Origin: Vitreoscilla sp. | GTDB taxonomy: Bacteria; Pseudomonadota; Gammaproteobacteria; Burkholderiales; Neisseriaceae | Direction of reading: 5' to 3' | NCBI GenBank assembly: GCA_030150505.1 | Contig: JASLFS010000042.1 | Coordinates: 1-7,069, forward strand | DNA: 7,069 nucleotides | Made by a program: the position numbers and the translations under genes | Shown here: positions 1 through 6,686 of the stretch, piece after piece | How the letters are laid out: the number at the start of each line of letters is the position of its first letter | Numbering within the stretch: the first letter of the stretch is position 1 | The notes under the pieces: generated by a model | Database searches by the model: none | Told to the model about the DNA's origin: nothing | What the model saw: only the letters and a program-made list of their open reading frames with translations

Positions 1-212
1 GGCTTGGATATTTTCACCACACGAATTGAATAAAATTTTGTACTCTTTGTATCATTTAACACACGCCTATTAACAAACTCTTGCTCTCGTGAAAAAGCCA
101 AAACATCTTCAGCTAGATATAAAGCAAAAGCAGGCCTAAAAACACAACCGAACATGATACATAAAATTAATAATCTATCACTAAAAATAATATTTTTTTT
201 AAATTGTGACAT
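1..212 (-). CDS. ecpE: EcpE-like periplasmic fimbrial chaperone, N-terminal 70 codons (runs off the window)
   Basis: Reading frame open from an ATG at 212-210 to the window edge, 70 codons plus two bases, so the C-terminal two thirds is missing. Residues 1-30 form a signal peptide: a basic start (MSQFKKN), a hydrophobic core and a PAFA cleavage end. The following mature part contains EFVNRRVLNDTKSTKFYSI, which resembles the start of E. coli EcpE (VSKRVVNNNKSARIYRI): the early beta-strands of a chaperone immunoglobulin-like domain. It begins 27 bp after ecpD ends, on the same strand, with only a weak ribosome-binding match. This is the position ecpE holds in the E. coli operon. By family role it is a second, specialised chaperone that stabilises ECP subunits, perhaps the tip adhesin, before delivery to the usher. 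A second ATG at codon 20 is possible but would destroy the signal peptide. The identity rests on a short fragment plus context. Confidence 0.85.
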   Translation of the reverse strand, partial: MSQFKKNIIFSDRLLILCIMFGCVFRPAFALYLAEDVLAFSREQEFVNRRVLNDTKSTKFYSIRVVKISK

Positions 213-239
213 AATTTAATAACCAATCTAATGGGGGTT

Positions 240-1889
240 TTAATTTGGAACATTTCTCCAAATTGCTTCTACTTGAATAGTGCCTTGAGCACGAACTACA
301 CCTTCCCAATCAATACGATTATCAACCGTAAAGTTGGAAATTGGATTACTCATCGAAAAACCAAAATCAACTAATGTTCGATAAAAACTACCTTCTTCTG
401 GAGCATTAACCCAAGGTGTCTGTTCCCATCTAGCATCAGTCAAATCAACTGCTCGATCTCCACAACCGTGTGGGACTTTTGTCCAAGTATTAGAAGATTT
501 TAAATACTGAATATATGATGGAAAAACCACTTTCGTCGATTTGTCACTTGACTGGAATAAACAATAATTAATACCATTAACAACCTCTTTATCACCTCCA
601 ACCCTTATTTTTACCTCATCAGCATTTCTGGGACCACTTGCGGTAATAATATATTTAAAAACGATATCAGGCTCATCTACACCAACCTTGCCTTCTTTTT
701 TTGAATACACGCTCCAAGTCTCTCGATCAACAATTGATACCCCATAATCTCTTGGTCTTAATAGCAAAGTATTAGAAGGAGTAAATTCATAATATCCAGA
801 GGAGCCATGGGAAGTATTTCGGAATAAGAAGGTAAATAATTCAGAAGCTCCACCCAAATCCACGCCATAATCAACTAATTTTTTTAAATAACTCTGTGAT
901 AAAAAGACATAAATACCTTTGTTTTGCTTTTTTAATACATTGTACGCATAGACATAAGTTCTAGAAGCACCATTATACCAAACAACCTGATCACCACTAA
1001 ATCGCACTTCATTCGTGAATAAAGGCACATTTCCTAAATTAGCAGAATTAACGCTTAAAGCAATTTGATTATTATTAGGTAGGTCTATAGCTCCATCACC
1101 TTCCACAACTGTTTCAGCTAGAAGACAACTAATTCCATTAACATTACCAATAGAGTGACTTTTACAAAAATCACTTCCCAATCCTGGTGTGGTATTTCCA
1201 TCGCTATCAATATAAATCTCTTGTAACGCATTTGTTGATTTTAATAAAATATTTGCTGTTTTTGTTAAATTAAAAATATCTCGTCTTGATCTTTTTTCAT
1301 TATCCGCAAGATATGAATCACATGTTTGATTTTGTCCTATATTATAAATAGCTCCCCTATTCCCTACACAATAATTAAATGTTAAATTAAAAGGTCTTTG
1401 TATAGGCAATCTTGAAAAATATTCATACATACCATCAGCTAATACAGCATAAGGCTTTCTAGCTGTAACGCCACTAGGACGAGTTGCATTATATAATCCA
1501 TACACACCATTATTTTTAAGCAACCCTGTCATATGAATAAAATCACTAGGACAGCCACTTTCATTCGAACGACATGTTTGCCCAACAAATGGAAAATCCA
1601 CAGGGGAATCTTCTAGCCACATATCATAATACTGTTCCGCACCTAAAACAGTATCATTCCTACCCATGTAACCTAAACTAGTTTGTCCGACATTATATTT
1701 GGATATTCGATTTGAGCCTGAAAATCTAAATGATCCATCTAAACGTCTAGTTGAAATAAAATATTCACCATCAACTTGATTTTCAATTAATACAAAATCA
1801 TTTGTAGAAGTTCCCTGCCCAAAAGAATACGTAGGAATTATATTTAAAAATATAACCACTATTTGAATGACTGCCATTTTTATTTTCAT
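240..1889 (-). CDS. ecpD: EcpD-like tip adhesin/minor pilin of the common pilus
   Basis: 549 residues, close to the roughly 547 of E. coli EcpD. Residues 1-25 are a signal peptide (hydrophobic 6-19, then YSFGQG). Blocks shared with E. coli EcpD include DMWLEDSPV (89-97), EIYIDSDG (224-231), YYEFTPSNTLLLRPRDYGVSI (366-386), DLTDARWEQTPW (482-493) and the C-terminal IQVEAIWRN (538-546). Eight cysteines fall in four close pairs, 106/113, 174/190, 242/255 and 443/476, all with counterparts in the E. coli protein, so four local disulfides are likely. In ECP this protein is secreted through the usher and sits at the fibre tip, where it binds host cells and joins the EcpA shaft. The last strand (VEAIWRN) looks like the EcpA C-terminus (VDFVATW), consistent with a C-terminal pilin domain. 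The gene starts 24 bp after ecpC behind a good Shine-Dalgarno and is followed 27 bp later by ecpE. An ATG at codon 5 is a less likely alternative. Confidence 0.93.
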   Translation of the reverse strand: MKIKMAVIQIVVIFLNIIPTYSFGQGTSTNDFVLIENQVDGEYFISTRRLDGSFRFSGSNRISKYNVGQTSLGYMGRNDTVLGAEQYYDMWLEDSPVDFPFVGQTCRSNESGCPSDFIHMTGLLKNNGVYGLYNATRPSGVTARKPYAVLADGMYEYFSRLPIQRPFNLTFNYCVGNRGAIYNIGQNQTCDSYLADNEKRSRRDIFNLTKTANILLKSTNALQEIYIDSDGNTTPGLGSDFCKSHSIGNVNGISCLLAETVVEGDGAIDLPNNNQIALSVNSANLGNVPLFTNEVRFSGDQVVWYNGASRTYVYAYNVLKKQNKGIYVFLSQSYLKKLVDYGVDLGGASELFTFLFRNTSHGSSGYYEFTPSNTLLLRPRDYGVSIVDRETWSVYSKKEGKVGVDEPDIVFKYIITASGPRNADEVKIRVGGDKEVVNGINYCLFQSSDKSTKVVFPSYIQYLKSSNTWTKVPHGCGDRAVDLTDARWEQTPWVNAPEEGSFYRTLVDFGFSMSNPISNFTVDNRIDWEGVVRAQGTIQVEAIWRNVPN

Positions 1890-1893
1890 ATTA

Positions 1894-1901
1894 TCCTACC
1901 T
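1894..1901 (-). promoter_or_regulatory. Ribosome-binding site of ecpD
   Basis: The minus strand reads AGGTAGGA, followed by four bases and then the ATG at 1889. This is the strongest Shine-Dalgarno among the genes downstream of ecpA. It supports M1 as the start and suggests independent, efficient initiation of the adhesin gene in the ecpC-ecpD gap. Confidence 0.7.
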
Positions 1902-1913
1902 ATTTAATACGCA

Positions 1914-4580
1914 CTAATTTAAATACTCTTTATTATCTAAATACCCATATTGTTTTTGTTTTTTTAAATCTTTTTTAACCAATTTAAAACAAGACACCTC
2001 ACCAATCCATTTCACTGATTTTTGATCAGAAAAATCGACTTCCACGTTACAAGAAGCATTGTCAGCTGTTTCATTTTCGACAATAGAAAGGCTTGGATAG
2101 CGGCTATCAATATCAATTGCAAATTTACCTTCATGGTCAGATACAGTATGACCAACATGGTTATGAATCGTGTTATGAGCAATTCCAACACCATTTTCAT
2201 CCACAACTTTACCAAACACAGTAACAACTCTTTTAATTTCTGGAGTTTGAATCGCAATATTACCAGGGTATAGTGTTACTTCAATATCTCGCCCTTTTGC
2301 AATATTGATACTATTAGAGGCTTTGGTATCATTCATCAATTTAACTTGATATGTATTATAGGGGGCTAATGCAATAAAATTTCTCTTACCTGTAAGCCGA
2401 TAGTTCACCCCATTAATATCAGCCATCGCACTAGTATTTTTATCTAAATTAGTTTCAATAATTAAACCAGAATTTTCTCTCTTACCACTAAATGCAACAC
2501 CTCTTCTAGTTAAGCCGATAGAACCTCTACCTGATAAGCTACCTGTCAAGCGTCCTGATGTAGGCCTAGATATCATCATATTTCCAGATAACCGTTTTCC
2601 TTCAAATAAAACGCTACTGTTCACTGATGTCTGATTGTTACTAAAATCAGTTCTATTTCCATTTTTAATTCTTCTAGATAATCCCAAACTACCATAGCGA
2701 ATGAAGCCATCTTGGAAGTCTTTCGATGCATCAATATTTAAATTTGTATCCCCATTATATGAAGACAAACCTACTCTAACTCGACGGCCTAAAGGAATAG
2801 ACCAATTTAAAGAAATATATTTCTTAATATCCTTGGACTGATCCAACTCATTATCAAAGCGCTGATAACCCAACTGGAGGCCCAAGCTACCATATTGATT
2901 ACTATAAAAATTATTATTGTAAGAAATGTTAGTAGACTTATTTTTACTTATTTTATAAACACTTCTACTAATATCTAATGACCCACCATACTTCATAAAG
3001 TTATCAAAATTTAAAGTGCTGCCTACGCTATAAGAATCACTATCTGCAATAGTAATATTATCTTTAAAATTACTATTTTCTTTGTTATACCAAACCGATC
3101 CTATACCATATGGAAGGTTCATATTCGTATTTAAAACATATCGATAACTTCCATCATCCGATACTAAGGTATTCAATCCCGAAGAAATATTTTTATTAAA
3201 TCGAACATCAGCATTAGTTTCATTGTAAAAATGATTATCTATAAGGTAATTAGATGTTGTTAAATTAACTCCTGACGCAATAGGAAAGTTTTTCCCTAAA
3301 GAGAATCCTACTATATACCCATCCTCTACCTTCAACTCTTTCTCACCTAAGAGATGGTTAGTTGATTGTTTTCTAATATCTTTTACAAAGCCACCATATA
3401 CCTCCCAGCTCACTTTATTGCTTAAGTTATTAGTAGAGCCTACCTTAGTAATTCGTTGAATATTACTAGAATATACTTGCCCATTAACCAACACTCTGAC
3501 CTCAACATCATAAATTCCATTAGGATACCTAGATGTATCAATCTCATAACTACCAATAGGGAAATTATCAACACTTAATAGTCGATCATCTCTATATACC
3601 AATACTTGACCAGGCTCTGTTAATAACGCTGTAATTGGAGTAATAGAAGCTTCTTTATTAGCCTTTGTTGAATTTGCATAGTTACTGACACTAAATCCAT
3701 AAACCTTATCGGCACTTAAAGCACTCATATTTCCAACAGACTGAAATACCCATGAGTTAGCCATGCCAGTTTTCACATTTAGTCCATTAATATCTCGCTC
3801 AAACATGACTTGATTTAGAGTAGACGATGCTGTTTCAGATTTGCCGACATCATAAAAAGAACCATCAACTGTCAAATGATTTTCACCAACAGAAAATACT
3901 GATTGGTAATTTAAATAACTGCTATTTGTAGTAATACCATTTGCTTTTGAGGCGTATACACTAAAATCATAATTCGTAACATTAGTTAAATCTTTAGTGG
4001 TTGACTTTGGCAATACAGAATGTTTTTTTTGCGGGAGTGTTTCAAATGAGTCCGGATGAACTTCTAAGGTTAATACAAATCTTTGTATATCTATTTTTAA
4101 AACAGTTTTATCATCAACCTCAATCTTTTGTTCATTATCAAATACCGTTGAATTAATTGACTCTAATTGCTGAGTTAAGCTCTCTTTAAAATGGGCATTA
4201 TTACCCTTTAGAACTGTGACACCTTCTACATAAAAACTTTTATCTTTCAAATAAACTTGAGCTTCAGCCACTTTTTGTTTATCTGAATTAACCTCCTCAA
4301 CAAAAATCGGAAGAGCATCTTCAGCAATAGGTTCTTCAGTACTCTCTTCGCTTATTTCACTTTCATTTTGACTAGGTAATTGTTTATATGACTCCGAAGT
4401 TGTCAAATAAATAGGTACAGTGATGCCTTGCTCTAGAATCATTCCTAAACTATCTGGAATAATAAATTCGTCCTCAATCCCCAAACTAGTTGTTTGACCA
4501 AATACCATTGGCGACGATATGGCAGTCATCACCAATGATGTTAGTTTTATGTTATTACAACTGTTTAGCAATTGTTTCAT
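1914..4580 (-). CDS. ecpC: EcpC-like outer-membrane usher
   Basis: 888 residues, about 45 longer than E. coli EcpC. An N-terminal signal peptide ends near residue 28 (SPMVFG|QT). The periplasmic N-domain opens with FIIPDSLGMILEQGITVPIYL (39-59), matching the E. coli usher start. Residues about 66-100 are an acidic Ser/Glu-rich stretch (11 Asp/Glu in 73-100) that I do not recall in E. coli. The beta-barrel begins around 200, with YDFSVYASKANG and later blocks MFERDINGL (259-267) and KVYGFSVSN (292-300). The plug is about 314-381 and includes GQVLVYRDDRLLSVDNFPIGS. Barrel strands resume after 390. The C-terminal domain follows: ALAPYNTYQVKL (737-748), VTLYPGNIAI (778-787) and HNHVGHTVSDHEGKFAIDID (816-835), then Cys844 and Cys874, a likely disulfide. 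A short basic tail (VKKDLKKQKQ) follows. It forms the outer-membrane pore that accepts chaperone-bound pilins and catalyses donor-strand exchange. The usher type resembles the CooC/TcfC (class 5-like) group. Starts 26 bp after ecpB with a poor ribosome-binding site. Confidence 0.94.
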   Translation of the reverse strand: MKQLLNSCNNIKLTSLVMTAISSPMVFGQTTSLGIEDEFIIPDSLGMILEQGITVPIYLTTSESYKQLPSQNESEISEESTEEPIAEDALPIFVEEVNSDKQKVAEAQVYLKDKSFYVEGVTVLKGNNAHFKESLTQQLESINSTVFDNEQKIEVDDKTVLKIDIQRFVLTLEVHPDSFETLPQKKHSVLPKSTTKDLTNVTNYDFSVYASKANGITTNSSYLNYQSVFSVGENHLTVDGSFYDVGKSETASSTLNQVMFERDINGLNVKTGMANSWVFQSVGNMSALSADKVYGFSVSNYANSTKANKEASITPITALLTEPGQVLVYRDDRLLSVDNFPIGSYEIDTSRYPNGIYDVEVRVLVNGQVYSSNIQRITKVGSTNNLSNKVSWEVYGGFVKDIRKQSTNHLLGEKELKVEDGYIVGFSLGKNFPIASGVNLTTSNYLIDNHFYNETNADVRFNKNISSGLNTLVSDDGSYRYVLNTNMNLPYGIGSVWYNKENSNFKDNITIADSDSYSVGSTLNFDNFMKYGGSLDISRSVYKISKNKSTNISYNNNFYSNQYGSLGLQLGYQRFDNELDQSKDIKKYISLNWSIPLGRRVRVGLSSYNGDTNLNIDASKDFQDGFIRYGSLGLSRRIKNGNRTDFSNNQTSVNSSVLFEGKRLSGNMMISRPTSGRLTGSLSGRGSIGLTRRGVAFSGKRENSGLIIETNLDKNTSAMADINGVNYRLTGKRNFIALAPYNTYQVKLMNDTKASNSINIAKGRDIEVTLYPGNIAIQTPEIKRVVTVFGKVVDENGVGIAHNTIHNHVGHTVSDHEGKFAIDIDSRYPSLSIVENETADNASCNVEVDFSDQKSVKWIGEVSCFKLVKKDLKKQKQYGYLDNKEYLN

Positions 4581-4606
4581 CTTTGTATATAATCTCTGTT
4601 ATTTTT

Positions 4607-5275
4607 TTAATTAATTGGTATAAATTGATTTTTATGCCAAATACCTATCGCAGATTGTTTCTTATTTACGGCTCCATATTTCAAAGCCACTTTAGAACTA
4701 GGTAAAATATTATATTTCTCATTGCAAATTTTTTTACCTATTTCATCACATGGCCCAAAAGCACTTACACGGAATGAAACATTTCCTTCATTGAGTAACT
4801 CATTAGATTCACTATCATATCTATATTTAAAATCTTCATTTCTTGGTGCTACAACTAAAATAGTTGCAATTCTAGCTGAGGTTGTTGCTGCTACTCGTTT
4901 AGATGATGAGCCTGCCTTCCCTATACTTTGAATAGGTAAATCATGCCAAACTAGCCGATAATATCTTTCCTCGTTATCTTTAGGACCATTGTAGTAAACA
5001 TTAAATACTTCTTTCCCCCCCGCAGGTAAAACACTAGTTGCAGGTGTGGCTAATAACTCATCATTTGAATCAAAAGGAATAATCACCCCATGATCTAATG
5101 GAGAAGATACTTTTTCCAATTTCAAAATTACGCCACGAGCAGTATTTACATCATTTGTTACACTCTTAGATACAACATTTTGATCATGATGCATAAAGGT
5201 TGTTATATCCCCAACATCTATAGCAAAACTATGTTGTGCCAACATCACTAATGTAATTAAGGTATATTTATTCAT
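4607..5275 (-). CDS. ecpB: EcpB-like periplasmic fimbrial chaperone
   Basis: 222 residues from the ATG at 5275, exactly the length I recall for E. coli EcpB. Signal peptide 1-18 (MNKYTLITLV through HSFA), then mature IDVGDITTFM, corresponding to LDVGDISSFM in E. coli. Further shared blocks: LEKVSSPLDHG (53-63), a G1-like segment GPKDNEERYYRLVW (97-110), TTSARIATILVVAPR (131-145) and the C-terminal FIPIN. Cys176 and Cys184 (FGPCDEIGKKICNEKY) probably form a disulfide in the second domain. It acts in the periplasm by donating a strand to unfolded pilin subunits and delivering them to EcpC. The frame stays open upstream to a GTG at 5320, but that longer form would put 15 non-signal residues before the signal peptide and lie inside a strong hairpin, so I prefer 5275. 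The ATG is preceded by only a weak ribosome-binding match, which may keep chaperone levels low relative to EcpA. Confidence 0.94.
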   Translation of the reverse strand: MNKYTLITLVMLAQHSFAIDVGDITTFMHHDQNVVSKSVTNDVNTARGVILKLEKVSSPLDHGVIIPFDSNDELLATPATSVLPAGGKEVFNVYYNGPKDNEERYYRLVWHDLPIQSIGKAGSSSKRVAATTSARIATILVVAPRNEDFKYRYDSESNELLNEGNVSFRVSAFGPCDEIGKKICNEKYNILPSSKVALKYGAVNKKQSAIGIWHKNQFIPIN

Positions 5276-5295
5276 AACAGGACCATTATTAACAT

Positions 5296-5334
5296 TATTA
5301 ATAAACGAAGTGACAATCACTTCGTTTATTAATA
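5296..5334 (-). promoter_or_regulatory. Strong intercistronic hairpin between ecpA and ecpB
   Basis: A perfect 18-bp inverted repeat with a 3-base loop: arms 5296-5313 (TATTAATAAACGAAGTGA) and 5317-5334. In the operon transcript it lies 38 nt after the ecpA stop and 20 nt before the ecpB ATG. No run of U follows it in the direction of transcription, so it is not a canonical intrinsic terminator. By analogy with the papA and other fimbrial operons, it probably blocks 3' exonucleases or marks an mRNA processing site. That would stabilise ecpA mRNA and give excess major pilin over the assembly genes. Partial termination is an alternative. The hairpin is seen directly; its role is inferred. Confidence 0.8.
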
Positions 5335-5336
5335 TT

Positions 5337-5384
5337 AAAAAACAATATTAGAATTAACTACTCAATTTAACCTTATGGAGTAGT
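5337..5384 (-). terminator. Possible weak attenuator at the ecpA stop codon
   Basis: On the minus strand ACTACTC (5384-5378) and GAGTAGT (5363-5357) can form a 7-bp stem with a 14-base loop that contains the ecpA stop codon. A run of six T follows at 5342-5337, about 14 bases after the stem, too far for a standard intrinsic terminator. Two AATATT copies flank this T run (5344-5349 and 5331-5336) and could pair with each other. It may add to transcript reduction beyond ecpA together with the larger hairpin just downstream, but by itself the support is weak. Confidence 0.25.
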
Positions 5385-5945
5385 CCAAGTAGCAACAAAA
5401 TCAACAGAAACATCACCTTGCCACTCTCCATCAGGTAATGTAGCTAATGCTACTTCAGCATCAGTCTCATCTTTTGCACCTGATACATAGAACGTAAAAC
5501 GACCTCTACTACTGCCATCTTCAGTTAAATCATTAGTAATCCCTGTAAATCCTGAAGTTATATTATTTGCGGTATCAACTAAAGTAACTTCTTTATCTTT
5601 ACTTAACTCTTGTCCTTGCCAACGAGCACCAACATCTAATTTTTGTTTATTATCTGACACTAGAGATGACAAAGTATTACTATTCAATTTAGAAGTTAAT
5701 TTAAAACCTTCTGCATCAGCAACGCCTTTAACTGCCACATCAAAAGTACCATCCACCTGATTAAATGCTTTAATACCTGGTGCATAAGTAAAAGAAAGGC
5801 TACCTAGAGGCGTGACGGTTAATTGAGCTGTTGTATCTTTACGGGCAGTCGCATCCCAAGTAGCAGTTGCTGTTGATACTTTATCTGCTGCATTAGCTCC
5901 ACTAATAGCAGCAAATAGTATTAGAAATAATGCTGTCTTTTTCAT
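5373..5945 (-). CDS. ecpA: EcpA/MatB-like major pilin subunit
   Basis: 190 residues (E. coli EcpA about 195). Signal peptide 1-19 (MKKTALFLILFAAISGANA), leaving a mature protein of about 171 residues starting ADKVSTATATW. That N-terminal stretch has the alternating pattern of a donor strand. Key shared blocks with E. coli EcpA are ATWDATARKDTTAQLTVTPLG (28-48, E. coli [21 protein letters not shown]), SFTYAPGIKAFN (51-62), VDTANNITSGF (123-133), and LPDGEWQGDVSVDFVATWT (170-188). There are no cysteines, as in EcpA and unlike typical FimA-type pilins. It polymerises into the pilus shaft by donor-strand exchange through EcpC. First gene of the operon, with the best ribosome-binding site in the window and a structured 3' region, both fitting a product needed in great excess. 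Its G+C is visibly higher than that of the usher and adhesin genes, as expected of a highly expressed gene. Confidence 0.95.
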   Translation of the reverse strand: MKKTALFLILFAAISGANAADKVSTATATWDATARKDTTAQLTVTPLGSLSFTYAPGIKAFNQVDGTFDVAVKGVADAEGFKLTSKLNSNTLSSLVSDNKQKLDVGARWQGQELSKDKEVTLVDTANNITSGFTGITNDLTEDGSSRGRFTFYVSGAKDETDAEVALATLPDGEWQGDVSVDFVATWTTP

Positions 5946-5952
5946 ATCATTT

Positions 5953-5959
5953 CTTCCTT
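5953..5959 (-). promoter_or_regulatory. Ribosome-binding site of ecpA
   Basis: The minus strand reads AAGGAAG, seven bases before the ATG at 5945, a strong Shine-Dalgarno that fixes the start. An out-of-frame ATG at 5950 lies between the two and is probably not used. Confidence 0.8.
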
Positions 5960-6007
5960 ATATCTAAGTTAAGTAATTGGCTTCTTATAATGACCAAAAT
6001 AATTACA

Positions 6008-6051
6008 AATAAATGTTAAAATAATAAAAAATAACTCATTTAACATTTATT
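6008..6051. repeat. 13-bp perfect inverted repeat at the predicted ecpA transcription start
   Basis: Arms 6008-6020 (AATAAATGTTAAA) and 6039-6051 (TTTAACATTTATT) are exactly complementary across an 18-base spacer. Arm centres are 31 bp apart, close to three helical turns, so both would face the same side of the DNA. It directly abuts the predicted -10 element and would cover the start site and early leader. An operator for a dimeric regulator is plausible. Each arm has only one G-C pair, so an RNA hairpin would be weak. The repeat is directly visible; its function is inferred. Confidence 0.55.
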
Positions 6052-6080
6052 AATATATCAAACCAACATAAAAAAATCAA
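6052..6080 (-). promoter_or_regulatory. Predicted sigma-70 promoter of the ecp operon
   Basis: On the minus strand TTGATT (6080-6075, 4/6 to the -35 consensus) and TATATT (6057-6052, 5/6 to the -10) are separated by exactly 17 bases. A/T tracts upstream could serve as an UP element. Predicted start near 6045 gives a leader of about 100 nt before ecpA. In DNA this AT-rich chance matches are common, so this is the best candidate rather than a demonstrated promoter. Confidence 0.45.
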
Positions 6081-6217
6081 ATTTAATTAATAAAATCAAA
6101 GAATTATTTAAAAATAACATGAATGACATTTAGATAATAAATATAAAAATCATCAACATAATTAAAAAACAAATAAAACAAATGGCATATTTAATGCATT
6201 CCAAAGAAACAAAGCAA

Positions 6218-6243
6218 TGTCAAAAACTGATGGTTTCAACCAT
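6218..6243 (-). promoter_or_regulatory. Consensus -35 hexamer next to a 14-bp palindrome
   Basis: A perfect TTGACA on the minus strand (6223-6218) lies just downstream of the palindrome ATGGTT-TC-AACCAT (6230-6243). No good -10 lies at 16-18 bp: the best nearby element is TTAAAT at about 23 bp. It could be a remote, regulated second promoter about 275 bp before ecpA, with the palindrome as operator. Support is limited. Confidence 0.2.
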
Positions 6244-6686
6244 ATTAAAATAACAAGTAACAGATATATCACTTATTTTTAAGATGAACTCCATCTAGCG
6301 CTAATAACCTAGCTAGCCTATTAACAAATAAAGTTAGTTTGGGAAACCACTATTTTTTCTCGTTATCATTTAGAAGATTCTGTTAATTTTGTCTTGAGAT
6401 ATTTGATAACAGTTACCCTGAATAAAAATAATTATTCACAAGTTTATGTTTATATAGAGTTTTAATTGGAAAATATTCATCGAACTGTAGCGACAGCTAC
6501 CGTAACATAGCATCTCAGATAAACCCCAAGAAAATTTTGATTTTAAATAGGTTAATATCAGACAATGATGGTATAAATTAAGCAAAACCGTTTAAATTTA
6601 CTAGCTAAATTAGCGGGCTTGTTTAATGCTGTTGCAGATATTTCAACTCTAAACGACTAATCATCTAGCAACTGATATCAAAATCA

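Larger units (their letters stand above)
5946..6686. other. Long AT-rich intergenic leader of the ecp operon, no recognisable gene
   Basis: About 740 bp between the pilin gene and the terminator of the DUF2939-like gene. The half next to ecpA (5946-6200) is extremely A+T-rich with many A/T tracts, as expected of intrinsically curved DNA and H-NS-type silencer binding. The far half is less extreme and contains small dyads: TAGCGCTA (6296-6303), CTAGCTAG (6309-6316), GTTATCA/TGATAAC (6362-6368 and 6404-6410) and GTAGC-GACA-GCTAC (6487-6500). Stop-bounded plus-strand ORFs without a start codon lie at 6432-6581 (49 codons) and 6577-6660 (27 codons). I recognise neither as a protein. No LuxR-type regulator (ecpR/matA) is present on either strand, although E. 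coli carries one directly upstream of ecpA. Confidence 0.6.

Noticed and set aside
2012..2257. Minus-strand 81-codon ORF in another frame of ecpC
   Set aside because: Lies wholly within the well-supported usher gene; Leu/Lys-rich composition is a frame artefact.
2022..2273. Plus-strand ORF of 83 codons inside ecpC
   Set aside because: Antisense shadow of the usher reading frame, with no ribosome-binding site or recognisable domain.
4490..4705. Plus-strand 71-codon ORF across the ecpB-ecpC junction
   Set aside because: Antisense to two confident genes, with no start signals of its own. The apparent hydrophobicity comes from reading the signal-peptide region backwards.
4722..4931. Plus-strand 69-codon ORF inside ecpB
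   Set aside because: Antisense shadow of the chaperone frame.
5946..5960. TTCCT as a possible EcpR-type binding box
   Set aside because: The only clear copy is the complement of the ecpA Shine-Dalgarno, and no second copy at suitable spacing was found.
6005..6332. Three copies of ACAAATAAA (6005-6013, 6169-6177, 6324-6332)
   Set aside because: Nine-base A/T-rich words recur by chance in DNA of this composition. The spacings of 164 and 155 bp are not regular, so neither iterons nor a CRISPR array is supported.
5946..6686. Insertion sequence or mobile element in the leader
   Set aside because: No transposase frame, terminal inverted repeats or target duplication could be identified.
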